In this document: one piece after another, positions 12,218 to 20,553 of the stretch
Position numbering within the stretch: position 1 is the first letter of the stretch
Layout: each line of letters opens with the position of its first letter
Source: Bin5 sp022827195
GTDB lineage: Bacteria; Chloroflexota; Anaerolineae; Caldilineales; Caldilineaceae
Assembly: GCA_965208275.1 (NCBI GenBank)
Contig: OZ242331.1
Coordinates: forward strand, 124,001 to 188,000
DNA: 64,000 nucleotides
Direction of reading: 5' to 3'
The notes under the pieces: generated by a model
Databases searched by the model: none
What the model saw: the letters and a program-made list of their open reading frames with translations, nothing else
Told to the model about the DNA's origin: nothing
Position numbers and translations under genes: made by a program

Positions 12218-12248
12218 GGCAGGGATTCAAGTCAACTGTTTCCCTGCC
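12218..12248 (+). terminator. Possible terminator hairpin after the ATPase pair
   Basis: GGCAGGGA (12218-12225) and TCCCTGCC (12241-12248) form a perfect 8-base stem with a 15-base loop, beginning 9 bases after the stop codon. No clear T-run follows, so intrinsic termination is uncertain. Confidence 0.4.
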
Positions 12249-12394
12249 ACCCACTCCTGTTGCGCACGCCCTGAATCTTATACACAGTGTCTTTCCCTAC
12301 TTCCGGCAAGCAGGCTTGTCGTGGCTTTCCTCGTTTCTTGCGTAACTTGGCAACAGCTCAATGATGGCTCCGTCGCCGCCCAGACCGCCCGCCC

Positions 12395-12544
12395 GCCGGG
12401 CAGCCCGCACTCTACAAACAGGCACAAACGCTGCTCATCAACGACATCGTCGGCGTAGTTCCCCTGCTCTATATCGCGGAGGAAATCGTTGTCAAGCCTT
12501 GGCTCGACCGAATCTACTCAGACACTCTCTATCTGTGTCGGTGA
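12395..12544 (+). pseudogene. Remnant of an extracellular peptide-binding protein (C-terminal end)
   Basis: In the frame ending with TGA at 12542-12544 the last about 45 codons read ALYKQAQTLLINDIVGVVPL then LYIAEEIVVKPWLDRIYSD. This is the pattern near the C-terminus of SBP_bac_5 (OppA/DppA-like) proteins: a Y-x-x-A-Q helix, then an I/V-PL-Y strand, then a segment with a conserved aromatic residue. Upstream the frame meets a stop at 12362 and no start or signal peptide exists, so only a fragment is left. It lies directly after the two peptide-transport ATPases, where an intact binding protein gene would be expected in many operons. The rest of the 12210-12638 gap shows no gene. Confidence 0.6.
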
Positions 12545-12638
12545 TCGATTGACAAGGCAGCCAAGGCGGAGGCGGAGCGCTGAACTGTTTCGCGGGAAAG
12601 AGGTGTGCTTAGGCTGGGTGGAGCGCTGCGCAGAGGGT

Positions 12639-13349
12639 CTACTCTTTCTGTTCCGCTTCTTCCAGAAAGCAGTCGATGCTCTCCGTGATGCCCGCGACAA
12701 CGCGCTCCGGTTCCTGCATGAGCAGGCGCGCGTCGCCGCCCAGAAAGCCCATCTCCAGAATGACTGTCGGCGTGCGGGGAAGGACCTTGCGAAAGGCGTG
12801 GTAACGGGTCATCTCTTCGGTGACCGATGGATGGAACGACAGTCCGGTATGGGCGGCGTAATGCTCGTCGATGCAGGCGAGCATCTTTCTTTCCGTCAGG
12901 GGGATGGCGCTGTTGAACGGGTAGGCCGCCTTGTAGCCGCTGACAAAAATGCAGCTGTCGGCGTGAAGGCTCAACATGAGCGCTGCGTCCAGGTTTGTCA
13001 ACCGGGCATCGTATTCCTCGAGGATCAACACCTCCAGGCCTTTACTTTCCAACTGAACGCGCACCAGTTCGACGATGCGAGCCACGACGTCGACTTCCTT
13101 GACTGTCGGAGCGTTCATGTCGCCGCAGATCGCACCCGAGTCGAAGCCGGCATGGCCGCTGAGCAGGGCAACCGTGAGCGGAGGGACGGTGTCCTGCTCC
13201 GGTGTCGGCACTACGATGGTGACGTGTTCAACCTGGCGAGGTAGAAGGAAACCAAAACTTCTCACAGCCAGAATGACTACCCCTGCAACCAGGACGATAC
13301 TGAATAGGAGGAACAGTCGCTGCAACCTGCGAATCAGAGCTATGCGCAT
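12639..13349 (-). CDS. Membrane-anchored N-acetylmuramoyl-L-alanine amidase
   Basis: A 236-residue amidase_3-type zinc hydrolase that cleaves the lactyl-L-Ala bond of peptidoglycan. Residues 10-34 form an uncleaved signal/transmembrane anchor. Zinc ligands and catalytic Glu are recognisable: His in LLSGHAGFDSGA, Glu in VKEVDVV, His in LSLHADSC, and Glu in ILEMGFLGG. The Cys residues in AICG and ADSC are unusual additions. A strong minus-strand promoter lies at 13388-13415. It is divergent from the RodZ-like gene, which is also cell-envelope related, hinting at shared control (inference). Confidence 0.85.
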   Translation of the reverse strand: MRIALIRRLQRLFLLFSIVLVAGVVILAVRSFGFLLPRQVEHVTIVVPTPEQDTVPPLTVALLSGHAGFDSGAICGDMNAPTVKEVDVVARIVELVRVQLESKGLEVLILEEYDARLTNLDAALMLSLHADSCIFVSGYKAAYPFNSAIPLTERKMLACIDEHYAAHTGLSFHPSVTEEMTRYHAFRKVLPRTPTVILEMGFLGGDARLLMQEPERVVAGITESIDCFLEEAEQKE

Positions 13350-13387
13350 TGTTTCCCGAGGCGTTCTACAACGATCAGACTATTCGC

Positions 13388-13415
13388 ATTGTACCGCCTG
13401 GATGGGAACTGTCAA
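13388..13415 (-). promoter_or_regulatory. Sigma-70 type promoter for the cell-wall amidase
   Basis: Read on the minus strand, TTGACA (13415-13410) and TACAAT (13393-13388) are 16 bases apart. The amidase start codon is about 39 bases downstream of the -10 box. It is back-to-back with the promoter of the RodZ-like gene. Confidence 0.7.
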
Positions 13416-13498
13416 TAGTGGCCGCGTACACGCGAACGACAGCCGCGCCGCGCCGCACTGCCTGCATCGACCGTGCGTCCGGTAATCCTTGGCGGAGT

Positions 13499-13527
13499 TT
13501 GAAAGATAGTATTCTCCCGTGTAGAAT
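13499..13527 (+). promoter_or_regulatory. Promoter for the RodZ-like gene; probably gives a leaderless mRNA
   Basis: TTGAAA (13499-13504) and TAGAAT (13522-13527) are separated by 17 bases. Transcription would start near 13534, only about five bases before the ATG at 13539, and no Shine-Dalgarno sequence is present. Confidence 0.6.
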
Positions 13528-13538
13528 AGATGCTGATT

Positions 13539-14783
13539 ATGAGTGAAAGTGCCATCTTCCGGGGGTCTCCAACCCAATCTCCTGAAGGCGGGGCGGACGG
13601 CGGCCCGCCTGGCGTGCCCACGCTGCAGTCTTTGGGCGCCATCCTGCGCGATCGCCGCGAGAGCGCAGGTATACCGCTGGCCGAAGTCGAGCACGCGACG
13701 CGCATCCGCCAGAAATACCTGGCCGCCATTGAAGCCGACGAGTGGCATCTCCTGCCCGGCGAAGTCGTCGGGCGCGGTTTTCTGCGCAACTATGCCTACT
13801 ATCTGAATCTGGACCCCAACCAGATGGTCGACCGCCGCCGGTCGATGGTCGACAGCAGCCTGTCGCGAACTCTGGCGGGTACCAGCACAGGGGTTCGCCT
13901 GCCCCCGGCACGACCGGTGGACTACCGCCCGCAGGACGTCGACCTCGAGCAGACGGCCTTTTCCACCCGCTTTAGCGAATCTATCGAATCCATGCGGGAC
14001 TGGATGGTACCGGTCCTGGCCGCGGTCCTGATCGTACTCGTCGTTCTCATCGCGTTCTGGGGCGTAAGACAGATGAGCGGACAGCTCGGCGTCATCTTCT
14101 CGACCGTCCAGGAGCGAATCTCTTCCGTGGCCGACCGAAACCGGGTCCAGCCCAACGAGCAGGCCGGTGGTTCAGGAGGCGCGGCAAGCTCCAACGAAGG
14201 CGAACCGGGGGTCGCGCCGGTCCCGACTGCTGTGGCGCCGCCTCCCACCGCAACGCCAACGGCAACGCCCACGACTGTCCCGACTGCAACCGACACGCCC
14301 CAGCCAACGGCTACCGACGCGCCCCCTCCGGAGCCCACCGCAACCGAGACGCCCACACCGACGCCGACGCCGACCGAGGAACCGACCACGGAGCCTCCGC
14401 CGCAGCCCCAGCCACAGCCTGGGCCGCCCCCAATTGTGCCGGTGACCTGTGCCGACAGCCGCCTGGCCATCTCCTCGCCCGGGATCAATCAGACCGTCAG
14501 CGGCGTTGTGCCGATCACGGGGCGCGCCGTGCATGAACAGTTCGATTACTATAAGCTGGAGTTGGCGCCGGGCTCCGACGCATCGCAGGGCTTCACCTGG
14601 TTTGACGGCAGCGACCGGAGCGGAAGCGGCGGCGTTGTCGGGCCGCCTGTCGAGAACGGTACGCTGGGCCACTTTGACAGTACGGGCCAGCCCAACGGCG
14701 CCTACACCCTGCGGCTGACCGTCGTCGACACGAGCAGCAACTACCCCGAGCCCTGTCAGGTTACCATAAACGTTCGCAATTGA
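13539..14783 (+). CDS. RodZ-like helix-turn-helix membrane protein
   Basis: A 414-residue single-pass membrane protein. Residues about 30-95 form a RodZ-type helix-turn-helix (SLGAILRDRRESAGIPLAEV, then a GRGFLRNYAYYL segment); a membrane helix lies near 155-177 (PVLAAVLIVLVVLIAFW). Residues about 223-297 are a Pro/Thr-rich spacer of TPTPT type, and the C-terminal 110 residues form an exported Ig-like beta domain with two Cys. The layout resembles RodZ proteins that link the MreB cytoskeleton to the wall machinery, but the C-terminal domain differs from DUF4115. ATG at 13530 is an alternative start; 13539 fits the promoter better. Confidence 0.75.
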   Translation: MSESAIFRGSPTQSPEGGADGGPPGVPTLQSLGAILRDRRESAGIPLAEVEHATRIRQKYLAAIEADEWHLLPGEVVGRGFLRNYAYYLNLDPNQMVDRRRSMVDSSLSRTLAGTSTGVRLPPARPVDYRPQDVDLEQTAFSTRFSESIESMRDWMVPVLAAVLIVLVVLIAFWGVRQMSGQLGVIFSTVQERISSVADRNRVQPNEQAGGSGGAASSNEGEPGVAPVPTAVAPPPTATPTATPTTVPTATDTPQPTATDAPPPEPTATETPTPTPTPTEEPTTEPPPQPQPQPGPPPIVPVTCADSRLAISSPGINQTVSGVVPITGRAVHEQFDYYKLELAPGSDASQGFTWFDGSDRSGSGGVVGPPVENGTLGHFDSTGQPNGAYTLRLTVVDTSSNYPEPCQVTINVRN

Positions 14784-14818
14784 AGGGCGCCTGCGCCGCA
14801 GTGAGATTGCTGGCCCGC

Positions 14819-15886
14819 TCAAGCGCCGCTTGGGCGCGCCGGCAAAAGCGTCAGGAAGGTGACGTGGGGCGGCGAACCCAAGCGAATCGGGATGCTCTCT
14901 CCCAAACCGCGATGAACGTATACGTGGGTCTTCCCGTGTCGCCAGTGGCCGGAAGCCTCGCTGCGGGTCAGCTGCTCCGTCTGCGTGTATACGGGGCCGA
15001 GCAGCGGTAGTACGATCTGCCCGCCATGCGTGTGCCCGGCCAGGATAAGATCGGCCTGACCGGCGGCAGGCGCGGCGATGATGTCCGGGTTGTGCGATAG
15101 CAGGATAGTCGGCGCGTCGGGCCGAACATCTTGAAGTCCACCTTGTAGGTCGGGTTCTCCCTGGAGCAAGTCCTCGATGCCGACGACATAAGCGTCCGTT
15201 CCCTCCAGCCGCACGGCCCGATTGTCCAGGAACCGAACGCCCCGCCCCTCCAACGCGCGGCGCAGACCGGCGATGTCGTTGACCCCGCTCGGTTCGCCGT
15301 CGAAACGGTTGTTGAGCAGATAGCGCGCGAATTGTAAGAGGCTTCCTAAGCGCGCCCTGCGAGCGAGCGCCCGTTTGCCTGTAGCGCCGTCGCAGCACTT
15401 TCCTCCGCGCGCCCAGAAGGTCCGCCACGAGTAGTGAAGCGCCCTTCTCATCTCGTAGACAACATGGTCGTGGTTTCCGGTAACGGCAAACGCACCAATC
15501 CGCGGCCTTGGGATGCTGTCGAAAAGCGCCAGGACGTTTTCCAGGCCCTCGTCGTTGTGCAGGAAGTCCCCTGTATGAATGAGCAGGTCCAACTGCGCGT
15601 CGGCAGTCGCGCGGCGGACCTGTTCGATCTTTGCGCGTTCCCGGCGATCAGCCCCGCGAAAGTGGGTATCGGAAATATGGAGAATGCGCAGTCCCTCGTC
15701 GGGCAAGCCGCGCCGATCGCGCATGAGCCGCACAGTCAGCCGCTCCGCGCGTACGTCGAATGGTTCATACAGCAGCGCATAGCCGCCAAGAGCCGCGCCG
15801 GCCCCCGCAACCGCGCCAAACCCTGCCAGCCAGGGCGCCATACCCCTTCCCACAGCGGTGCGCCCGTTGTCTCCTCTTCCGGCCAC
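14819..15886 (-). CDS. Membrane-anchored metallophosphoesterase
   Basis: A 355-residue calcineurin-like phosphoesterase of the YkuE/YaeI type, which in characterised relatives hydrolyses phosphodiester bonds, for example of lipids. Motifs follow the family order: ISDTHFRG (D-x-H), HTGDFLHN (GD), VTGNHDHV (GNHD), LLSHNPD and LAGHTHGG (GHTH). An N-terminal hydrophobic segment, APWLAGFGAVAGAGAALGGY, anchors it facing outward. The open frame extends to 16081, but GTG at 15886 with GAGAGAGGGA just upstream is the best start; ATG at 15841 is an alternative with poorly spaced GGGAAGGGG. Convergent with the RodZ-like gene (35-base gap). Substrate unknown. Confidence 0.85.
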   Translation of the reverse strand: MAGRGDNGRTAVGRGMAPWLAGFGAVAGAGAALGGYALLYEPFDVRAERLTVRLMRDRRGLPDEGLRILHISDTHFRGADRRERAKIEQVRRATADAQLDLLIHTGDFLHNDEGLENVLALFDSIPRPRIGAFAVTGNHDHVVYEMRRALHYSWRTFWARGGKCCDGATGKRALARRARLGSLLQFARYLLNNRFDGEPSGVNDIAGLRRALEGRGVRFLDNRAVRLEGTDAYVVGIEDLLQGEPDLQGGLQDVRPDAPTILLSHNPDIIAAPAAGQADLILAGHTHGGQIVLPLLGPVYTQTEQLTRSEASGHWRHGKTHVYVHRGLGESIPIRLGSPPHVTFLTLLPARPSGA

Positions 15887-16140
15887 CTCGTCCCTCTCTC
15901 GTCTGCTGACCTTTATGGTGAATACATCTCTTGGGGCATCCTGCGCGAAGGGACAATCGTACCGGAGCAGCTGTCCGTTGGCAAGCTGACCGAGGTCCAA
16001 GCAATCTGTCTGGCCCGGTCGCGGCGCGGCTTCAGAAACCGTTTCCGGCTTCTCCAAAAGACTGCGACCCTCCATTGCCATCGCATGATATGATATTCGG
16101 GTGTCTCCATCTCTGTGCTTCGCGCTATTGGGAGAACTCT

Positions 16141-17904
16141 ATGCGCTCTCACGATGAAGGCGGCGTGCCCAAAGAGTCGTTCGGCCTTCTCAAAGAGGAA
16201 CTGAGAAAGCAGATCCCGCGGATTGGGCTGCTTATCTTGGTGGCCGTTCTGGGCACCGGGGTTGGGTTGATTCAGCCTCTGCTCTTCAAGTCGCTGATCG
16301 ACACCGCCATCCCAGACTCAGACCTGGGCCTGATCGGTCTGCTTCTGGTAGGGATGGTGATTGTTCCCGTACTGGGCGCAGGCCTAAACTCGGTCAACCA
16401 TTATCTGCGCGCCTTCGTCGGCGAAGCCGTCGCGCAACGGTTGCGCCGGGAGCTGTTCAATCATCTGCTATCAGTTCGGCTTGCTGAGCTGGAGAAGTTC
16501 AGGACGGGCGAACTCATCAACCGGCTGACCCGCAGCTGCGGCATGATCGGCGAGGTCTACGTCGCAGACCACTTGTTGCCGGTGCTGCTGAACACCATCC
16601 TGCTGGTGGGTACGCTGACGGCGATGATCGCGCTCAGTTGGCGTCTTGCACTCCTGGCCCTGCTCGCATTTCCCTTTTCCTTCCTCCTGACGAGGAAGAC
16701 GCGGGGCCATGCCGAGAGTCTGTACGATGAGTTCTCCACCACGTTGGAGGCCGGCCGCAGCTATCTGCACGAGGTCTGGCCCGGTCTGCGCACAGTTCGC
16801 GCGTTCAACGCCGAAGGTCATGAGAGGAAGCGCTGGCAGAGCTGGATCGAGCGGCATTGGCACATCAAAGCCAGGGTAACGACCTTTCATGAGTTGATAC
16901 GCACGCTCCTGCCGGAGTTCATCAACTACGCGGCGGCGGGCCTGGCCTTCGGTTACGGGGCCTTCGAGATTATTCAGGGCAGGTTGACCGTTGGCAGCCT
17001 GGTGGCATTCGTCGCCTACCTGCCACGCTCCTACGCAGTTCTGCAGGCCTTGCTTGGAACCCAAGTCAACCTGCAGGAGGCCAGAGTAAACGCCAAAAGG
17101 GTTGACGCTCTGTTGGGCCTCGAACGCGTTCCGTCCGGCCATAAGAACCTGTCCGCTCCTTCTTCGAAGGGGGCGGCGCTGGCCTTCCAAAACGTCTCTT
17201 TCGACTATGGGCGCGGGGACTTCGGCGTGCAGGAACTTACCTTCTGCGTCGAGCCGGGTGAGTTCATCGCCGTTGTCGGCCCCAGCGGCGGCGGCAAGTC
17301 CACCATCATCGATCTGATCATGGGCTTTTACGCACCCCGGTCCGGCACGATCACTTTCGACGGAATCGATCAGCGAAACCTGTCGCTCGCATCACTGAGG
17401 AGTCAGATTGGCTTTGTGCCGCAGGACACATTCCTGTGGAACGACACTGTTTCCGCGAACATCCTCTACCCGGGGCGCAGCGACGATGGAGGCAGGATCC
17501 GGCAGGCTGCCGGCGCAGCGCAGATCGATGAGTTCATTTTGGGACTGCCCGATGGGTACGAGACGCTCGTGGGAGAGCGGGGCATGACGCTTTCCGGCGG
17601 AGAGCGCCAGCGTTTCGCCATTGCGCGGGCATTGTTGCGGCAGCCCAGGCTCCTTCTGCTGGATGAAGCCACCGCTGCTCTCGATGCCCTGACCGAGCAG
17701 AAGGTGCGCGCGGCTATCGATGTCGCCCGCCAGGGGCGGACGGCCATCGTCGTGGCCCACCGGCTCGTCACAATCCTGCAAGCCGACCGCATACTGGTGA
17801 TCGACGAGGGCCGGCTCGTCGAGATGGGCACACGTCAGTCGCTGCTGGCCAGTCGAGGTCTCTTCTTTGACCTGTACCAGGCACAATCTTTCGATCTTCC
17901 CTAG
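16141..17904 (+). CDS. ABC exporter, fused permease-ATPase
   Basis: A 587-residue half-transporter with an N-terminal six-helix ABC exporter domain (residues about 25-320) and a C-terminal ATPase: Walker A GPSGGGKST, Q-loop FVPQDTFLWND, signature TLSGGERQR, Walker B LLLLDEATAALD, switch IVVAHRLVTI. Such proteins work as homo- or heterodimers exporting lipids, drugs or peptides. The open frame reaches back to 15931, but the ATG at 16141 preceded by GGGAGAA and starting an ordinary cytoplasmic N-terminus is chosen. No partner half-transporter or substrate gene is adjacent; the promoter of transketolase follows immediately. Confidence 0.92.
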   Translation: MRSHDEGGVPKESFGLLKEELRKQIPRIGLLILVAVLGTGVGLIQPLLFKSLIDTAIPDSDLGLIGLLLVGMVIVPVLGAGLNSVNHYLRAFVGEAVAQRLRRELFNHLLSVRLAELEKFRTGELINRLTRSCGMIGEVYVADHLLPVLLNTILLVGTLTAMIALSWRLALLALLAFPFSFLLTRKTRGHAESLYDEFSTTLEAGRSYLHEVWPGLRTVRAFNAEGHERKRWQSWIERHWHIKARVTTFHELIRTLLPEFINYAAAGLAFGYGAFEIIQGRLTVGSLVAFVAYLPRSYAVLQALLGTQVNLQEARVNAKRVDALLGLERVPSGHKNLSAPSSKGAALAFQNVSFDYGRGDFGVQELTFCVEPGEFIAVVGPSGGGKSTIIDLIMGFYAPRSGTITFDGIDQRNLSLASLRSQIGFVPQDTFLWNDTVSANILYPGRSDDGGRIRQAAGAAQIDEFILGLPDGYETLVGERGMTLSGGERQRFAIARALLRQPRLLLLDEATAALDALTEQKVRAAIDVARQGRTAIVVAHRLVTILQADRILVIDEGRLVEMGTRQSLLASRGLFFDLYQAQSFDLP

Positions 17905-17917
17905 ATCGCGCTATAAT
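17889..17917 (+). promoter_or_regulatory. Likely promoter for transketolase
   Basis: A perfect -10 TATAAT is at 17912-17917; the -35 region 17 bases upstream (TTTCGA, 17889-17894) is poor and overlaps the end of the ABC exporter gene. The transketolase start lies 73 bases downstream. Confidence 0.5.
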
Positions 17918-17990
17918 CAGTGCCCATGGCATTTGATCGTGCCCGCAACCACTGGAAACTCCTACGACGATAACGCTAAGGAACCTGCGC

Positions 17991-20042
17991 ATGTCAGTTG
18001 TTACCGCCGCGCCATTCGACAGTCCTACCCTCGACCCGGAGCTGGAAGAAAATGTGGTCAATACGATTCGAATGCTGGCATTGGACGCTGTGCAGGCCGC
18101 AAATTCGGGCCACGCCGGCCTGCCGATGGGCATGGCCACGGCCGCGCTGACGCTCTGGCGGCGCCATCTTCGCTACAGTCCGACAAATCCCGAATGGGCG
18201 AACCGCGATCGTTTTATCCTCAGCGCCGGCCACGGCTCGATGCTGCTCTACGCTCTGCTCCATTTGACGGGGTACGATCTGCCCCTGCAGCAGTTGAAAA
18301 ACTTTCGCCAGTGGGGCAGCCAGACACCCGGCCACCCGGAGTACGGCCACGCGCCCGGAGTCGAGACGACGACTGGTCCGCTGGGACAGGGGTTTGCCAA
18401 CGGCGTGGGAATGGCCATTGCCGAGCAGTGGCTGGCGGCCAACTACAACCGGCCTGGATTTGACGTCGTGTCGCACCACGTCTTTGCCATTGTCAGCGAC
18501 GGCGACCTGATGGAAGGCGTCGCGCAGGAAGCGGCCAGTCTGGCCGGGCATCTCCGCCTTGGCAAGCTCATCTATCTCTACGACGATAACCGTGTAACCA
18601 TCGACGGCTACACCGATCTGGCCTTCACCGAGGACCAGTACCGGCGATTCGAGGCCTACGGCTGGCACGTTCAGAAGGTGGATGGGATGGACAGCGCGGC
18701 GGTTGACGCCGCCATCGGTGCGGCCAAACAGGACCCCCGTCCCAGCCTCATCGGTTGCACGACCATCATCGGTTTCGGCGCACCCAAACAGGGCGAGCCG
18801 GACATGCACAGCGACCCGTTGCCGGCTGAGGAAGTTGCCCAAACCAAGGCCAGCCTTGAATGGCCGCAGGACCCGACTTTCTACCTGCCGCCTGAGGTGA
18901 GCGCCTTCTGTCTGCAGGCTGTCGACAGAGGCAAGCGACTGGAAGGAGACGATTGTGACTTGTGGGAGGCCTACGCCGCGGCACATCCCGAGCCTGCCGC
19001 GGAACTCGCTGGGCTGCTGCGGGGCGAGCTTCCGGACGGCTGGGAAGAGGCACTGCCCGTCTTCGAGGGGGGCGGCAGCCAGGCCACGCGCAACGCCAGC
19101 GGCGATACGCTGAACGCTCTGGCGCCGGTCATCCCCAACCTCATCGGCGGCAGCGCCGACTTGGCGCCAAGCAACAAGACGATTATCAGCGGCAGCCCGG
19201 ACTTCCAGCCTGACTCCTACAGCGGTCGCAACTTCCGATTCGGTGTGCGCGAACACGGCATGGGCGCCGTTCTGAGCGGGATGGCCCTGCACGGCGGCGT
19301 CATTCCCTACGGCGGCACATTCCTGGTCTTCAGCGACTATATGCGGGCCAGCGTGCGCCTTGCCGCGTTGATGGGGGTGCCCGTTATCTACATCTTTACC
19401 CACGACAGCATTGGGGTAGGAGAAGACGGCCCCACCCATCAGCCGGTCGAACACGTGGCCGCGCTGCGCGCCATCCCCAATCTGACCGTAATTCGTCCCG
19501 CCGATGCCAACGAAGTGACACAGGCCTGGAAGTCAGCGCTGGAGAACCGAGGCGGGCCTACCGCGTTGATCCTTTCGCGGCAAAACCTGCCGGTCTTCGA
19601 TCGTACCGCTGTTCAAATCGGAGCTGCCGACCATGCGGCGAAGGGCGGGTACGTCTTTTTCGACGGTGCGACCAATCCGGAGTCGCCGGCGCTGGTCTTC
19701 ATCTCGAGTGGCAGCGAACTGGAGCTTGCCTACGCGGCGGCGCAGCAACTGGCCGAGAGCGGTGCGGCGGTACGGGTCGTCAGCCTTCCAAGCTGGGAGC
19801 TGTTCGCCGCGCAGTCGGCAGAATATCAGCGGGAGGTTCTGCCTCCCGACGCGCTGAAAGTGTCGGTTGAAGCAGGCGTTGTGCAGGGCTGGGAACGCTG
19901 GGTCGGCAATGATCCGGCCCGCGGCGCAGCGATCGGCCTTGACCGCTTCGGAGCCAGCGCGCCTCAACAGGATGTCTACGCCAATCTCGGCCTGACCGTC
20001 GAGGCTGTGGTCAGAGCGGCGCAAGCGCTCCTGGAGACATAA
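17991..20042 (+). CDS. tkt: Transketolase
   Basis: A 683-residue thiamine diphosphate enzyme moving two-carbon units between sugar phosphates in the non-oxidative pentose phosphate pathway. Visible features are the N-terminal SGHAGLPMGMA, the His loop LSAGHGSMLLYALLHL, GPLGQGFANGVG, the ThDP/Mg motif SDGDLMEGVAQEAA, and in the second domain FGVREHGMGAVLSG and THDSIGVGEDGPTHQPVEH. Length and domain order match TktA. AAGGA lies 9 bases before the ATG. It is followed within 10 bases by the DUF6391 gene and then holA, suggesting co-transcription. Confidence 0.96.
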   Translation: MSVVTAAPFDSPTLDPELEENVVNTIRMLALDAVQAANSGHAGLPMGMATAALTLWRRHLRYSPTNPEWANRDRFILSAGHGSMLLYALLHLTGYDLPLQQLKNFRQWGSQTPGHPEYGHAPGVETTTGPLGQGFANGVGMAIAEQWLAANYNRPGFDVVSHHVFAIVSDGDLMEGVAQEAASLAGHLRLGKLIYLYDDNRVTIDGYTDLAFTEDQYRRFEAYGWHVQKVDGMDSAAVDAAIGAAKQDPRPSLIGCTTIIGFGAPKQGEPDMHSDPLPAEEVAQTKASLEWPQDPTFYLPPEVSAFCLQAVDRGKRLEGDDCDLWEAYAAAHPEPAAELAGLLRGELPDGWEEALPVFEGGGSQATRNASGDTLNALAPVIPNLIGGSADLAPSNKTIISGSPDFQPDSYSGRNFRFGVREHGMGAVLSGMALHGGVIPYGGTFLVFSDYMRASVRLAALMGVPVIYIFTHDSIGVGEDGPTHQPVEHVAALRAIPNLTVIRPADANEVTQAWKSALENRGGPTALILSRQNLPVFDRTAVQIGAADHAAKGGYVFFDGATNPESPALVFISSGSELELAYAAAQQLAESGAAVRVVSLPSWELFAAQSAEYQREVLPPDALKVSVEAGVVQGWERWVGNDPARGAAIGLDRFGASAPQQDVYANLGLTVEAVVRAAQALLET

Positions 20043-20048
20043 GCGACT

Positions 20049-20540
20049 GTGCCTGCCAGAGCCGTGGTCGCGGTCTTGCAGCAAACGAGACGGCATCACG
20101 CCATTGAGCACGCCACGATTCATCTGCTGGCAGCCCGATACCCGCGCGTGACTTTGGGCGGTTTGAGCGACCCATGGGGTTTCACGCTTTTCGGGCGAGT
20201 TTCCCGCGAATCGGTGGAAGACGCAGTTTGCGAAGCCCTGCTGCGTCTCAAGGCAGGTGAAGAGGAGATGGCCTTCCATCCCAACTGCGGCACCAGCCTT
20301 ACGACGAGAATACTGCTGGCCACGGCGGCAGCCATCATCGGCAGCGCAGGAAGCCGCCGCACGCTGTTTGAGAAGGTCACCTTGACGACCGGGCTGGTGA
20401 CGCTCGGGCTCCTCATCGCGGGCCCGCTGGGGATGCGGCTTCAGCGCCTCACGACCTCCGCCGCCGTAGACTGTCTCGGGTTGGCTGACATTGTGCCGGT
20501 CGGGGAGGCGCATCGCGTCACCTTCAGCAGCAGCAACTAA
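20049..20540 (+). CDS. DUF6391-like membrane protein
   Basis: A 163-residue protein with the conserved opening HHAIEHATIHLLAARYP and a FTLFGRVSRESVEDAV segment, a pattern I associate with DUF6391 proteins. A HPNCGTSL motif at about residue 77 precedes two hydrophobic segments (about 85-102 and 115-135). The start is GTG at 20049, six bases after the transketolase stop. It runs to 13 bases before holA. Two His residues plus a Cys and Asn could form a metal site, but no function is known for the family and none is assigned. Confidence 0.65.
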   Translation: MPARAVVAVLQQTRRHHAIEHATIHLLAARYPRVTLGGLSDPWGFTLFGRVSRESVEDAVCEALLRLKAGEEEMAFHPNCGTSLTTRILLATAAAIIGSAGSRRTLFEKVTLTTGLVTLGLLIAGPLGMRLQRLTTSAAVDCLGLADIVPVGEAHRVTFSSSN

Positions 20541-20553
20541 CCACCAGCCGCTG

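Noticed and set aside
14206..14430. Nucleotide repeats (ACGCC, CCGAC) that look like a minisatellite
   Set aside because: They are inside a coding region and encode the Pro/Thr-rich spacer of the RodZ-like protein.
15931..16140. N-terminal extension of the ABC exporter frame
   Set aside because: It overlaps the upstream region of the phosphoesterase gene; ATG 16141 with GGGAGAA gives the normal exporter start.
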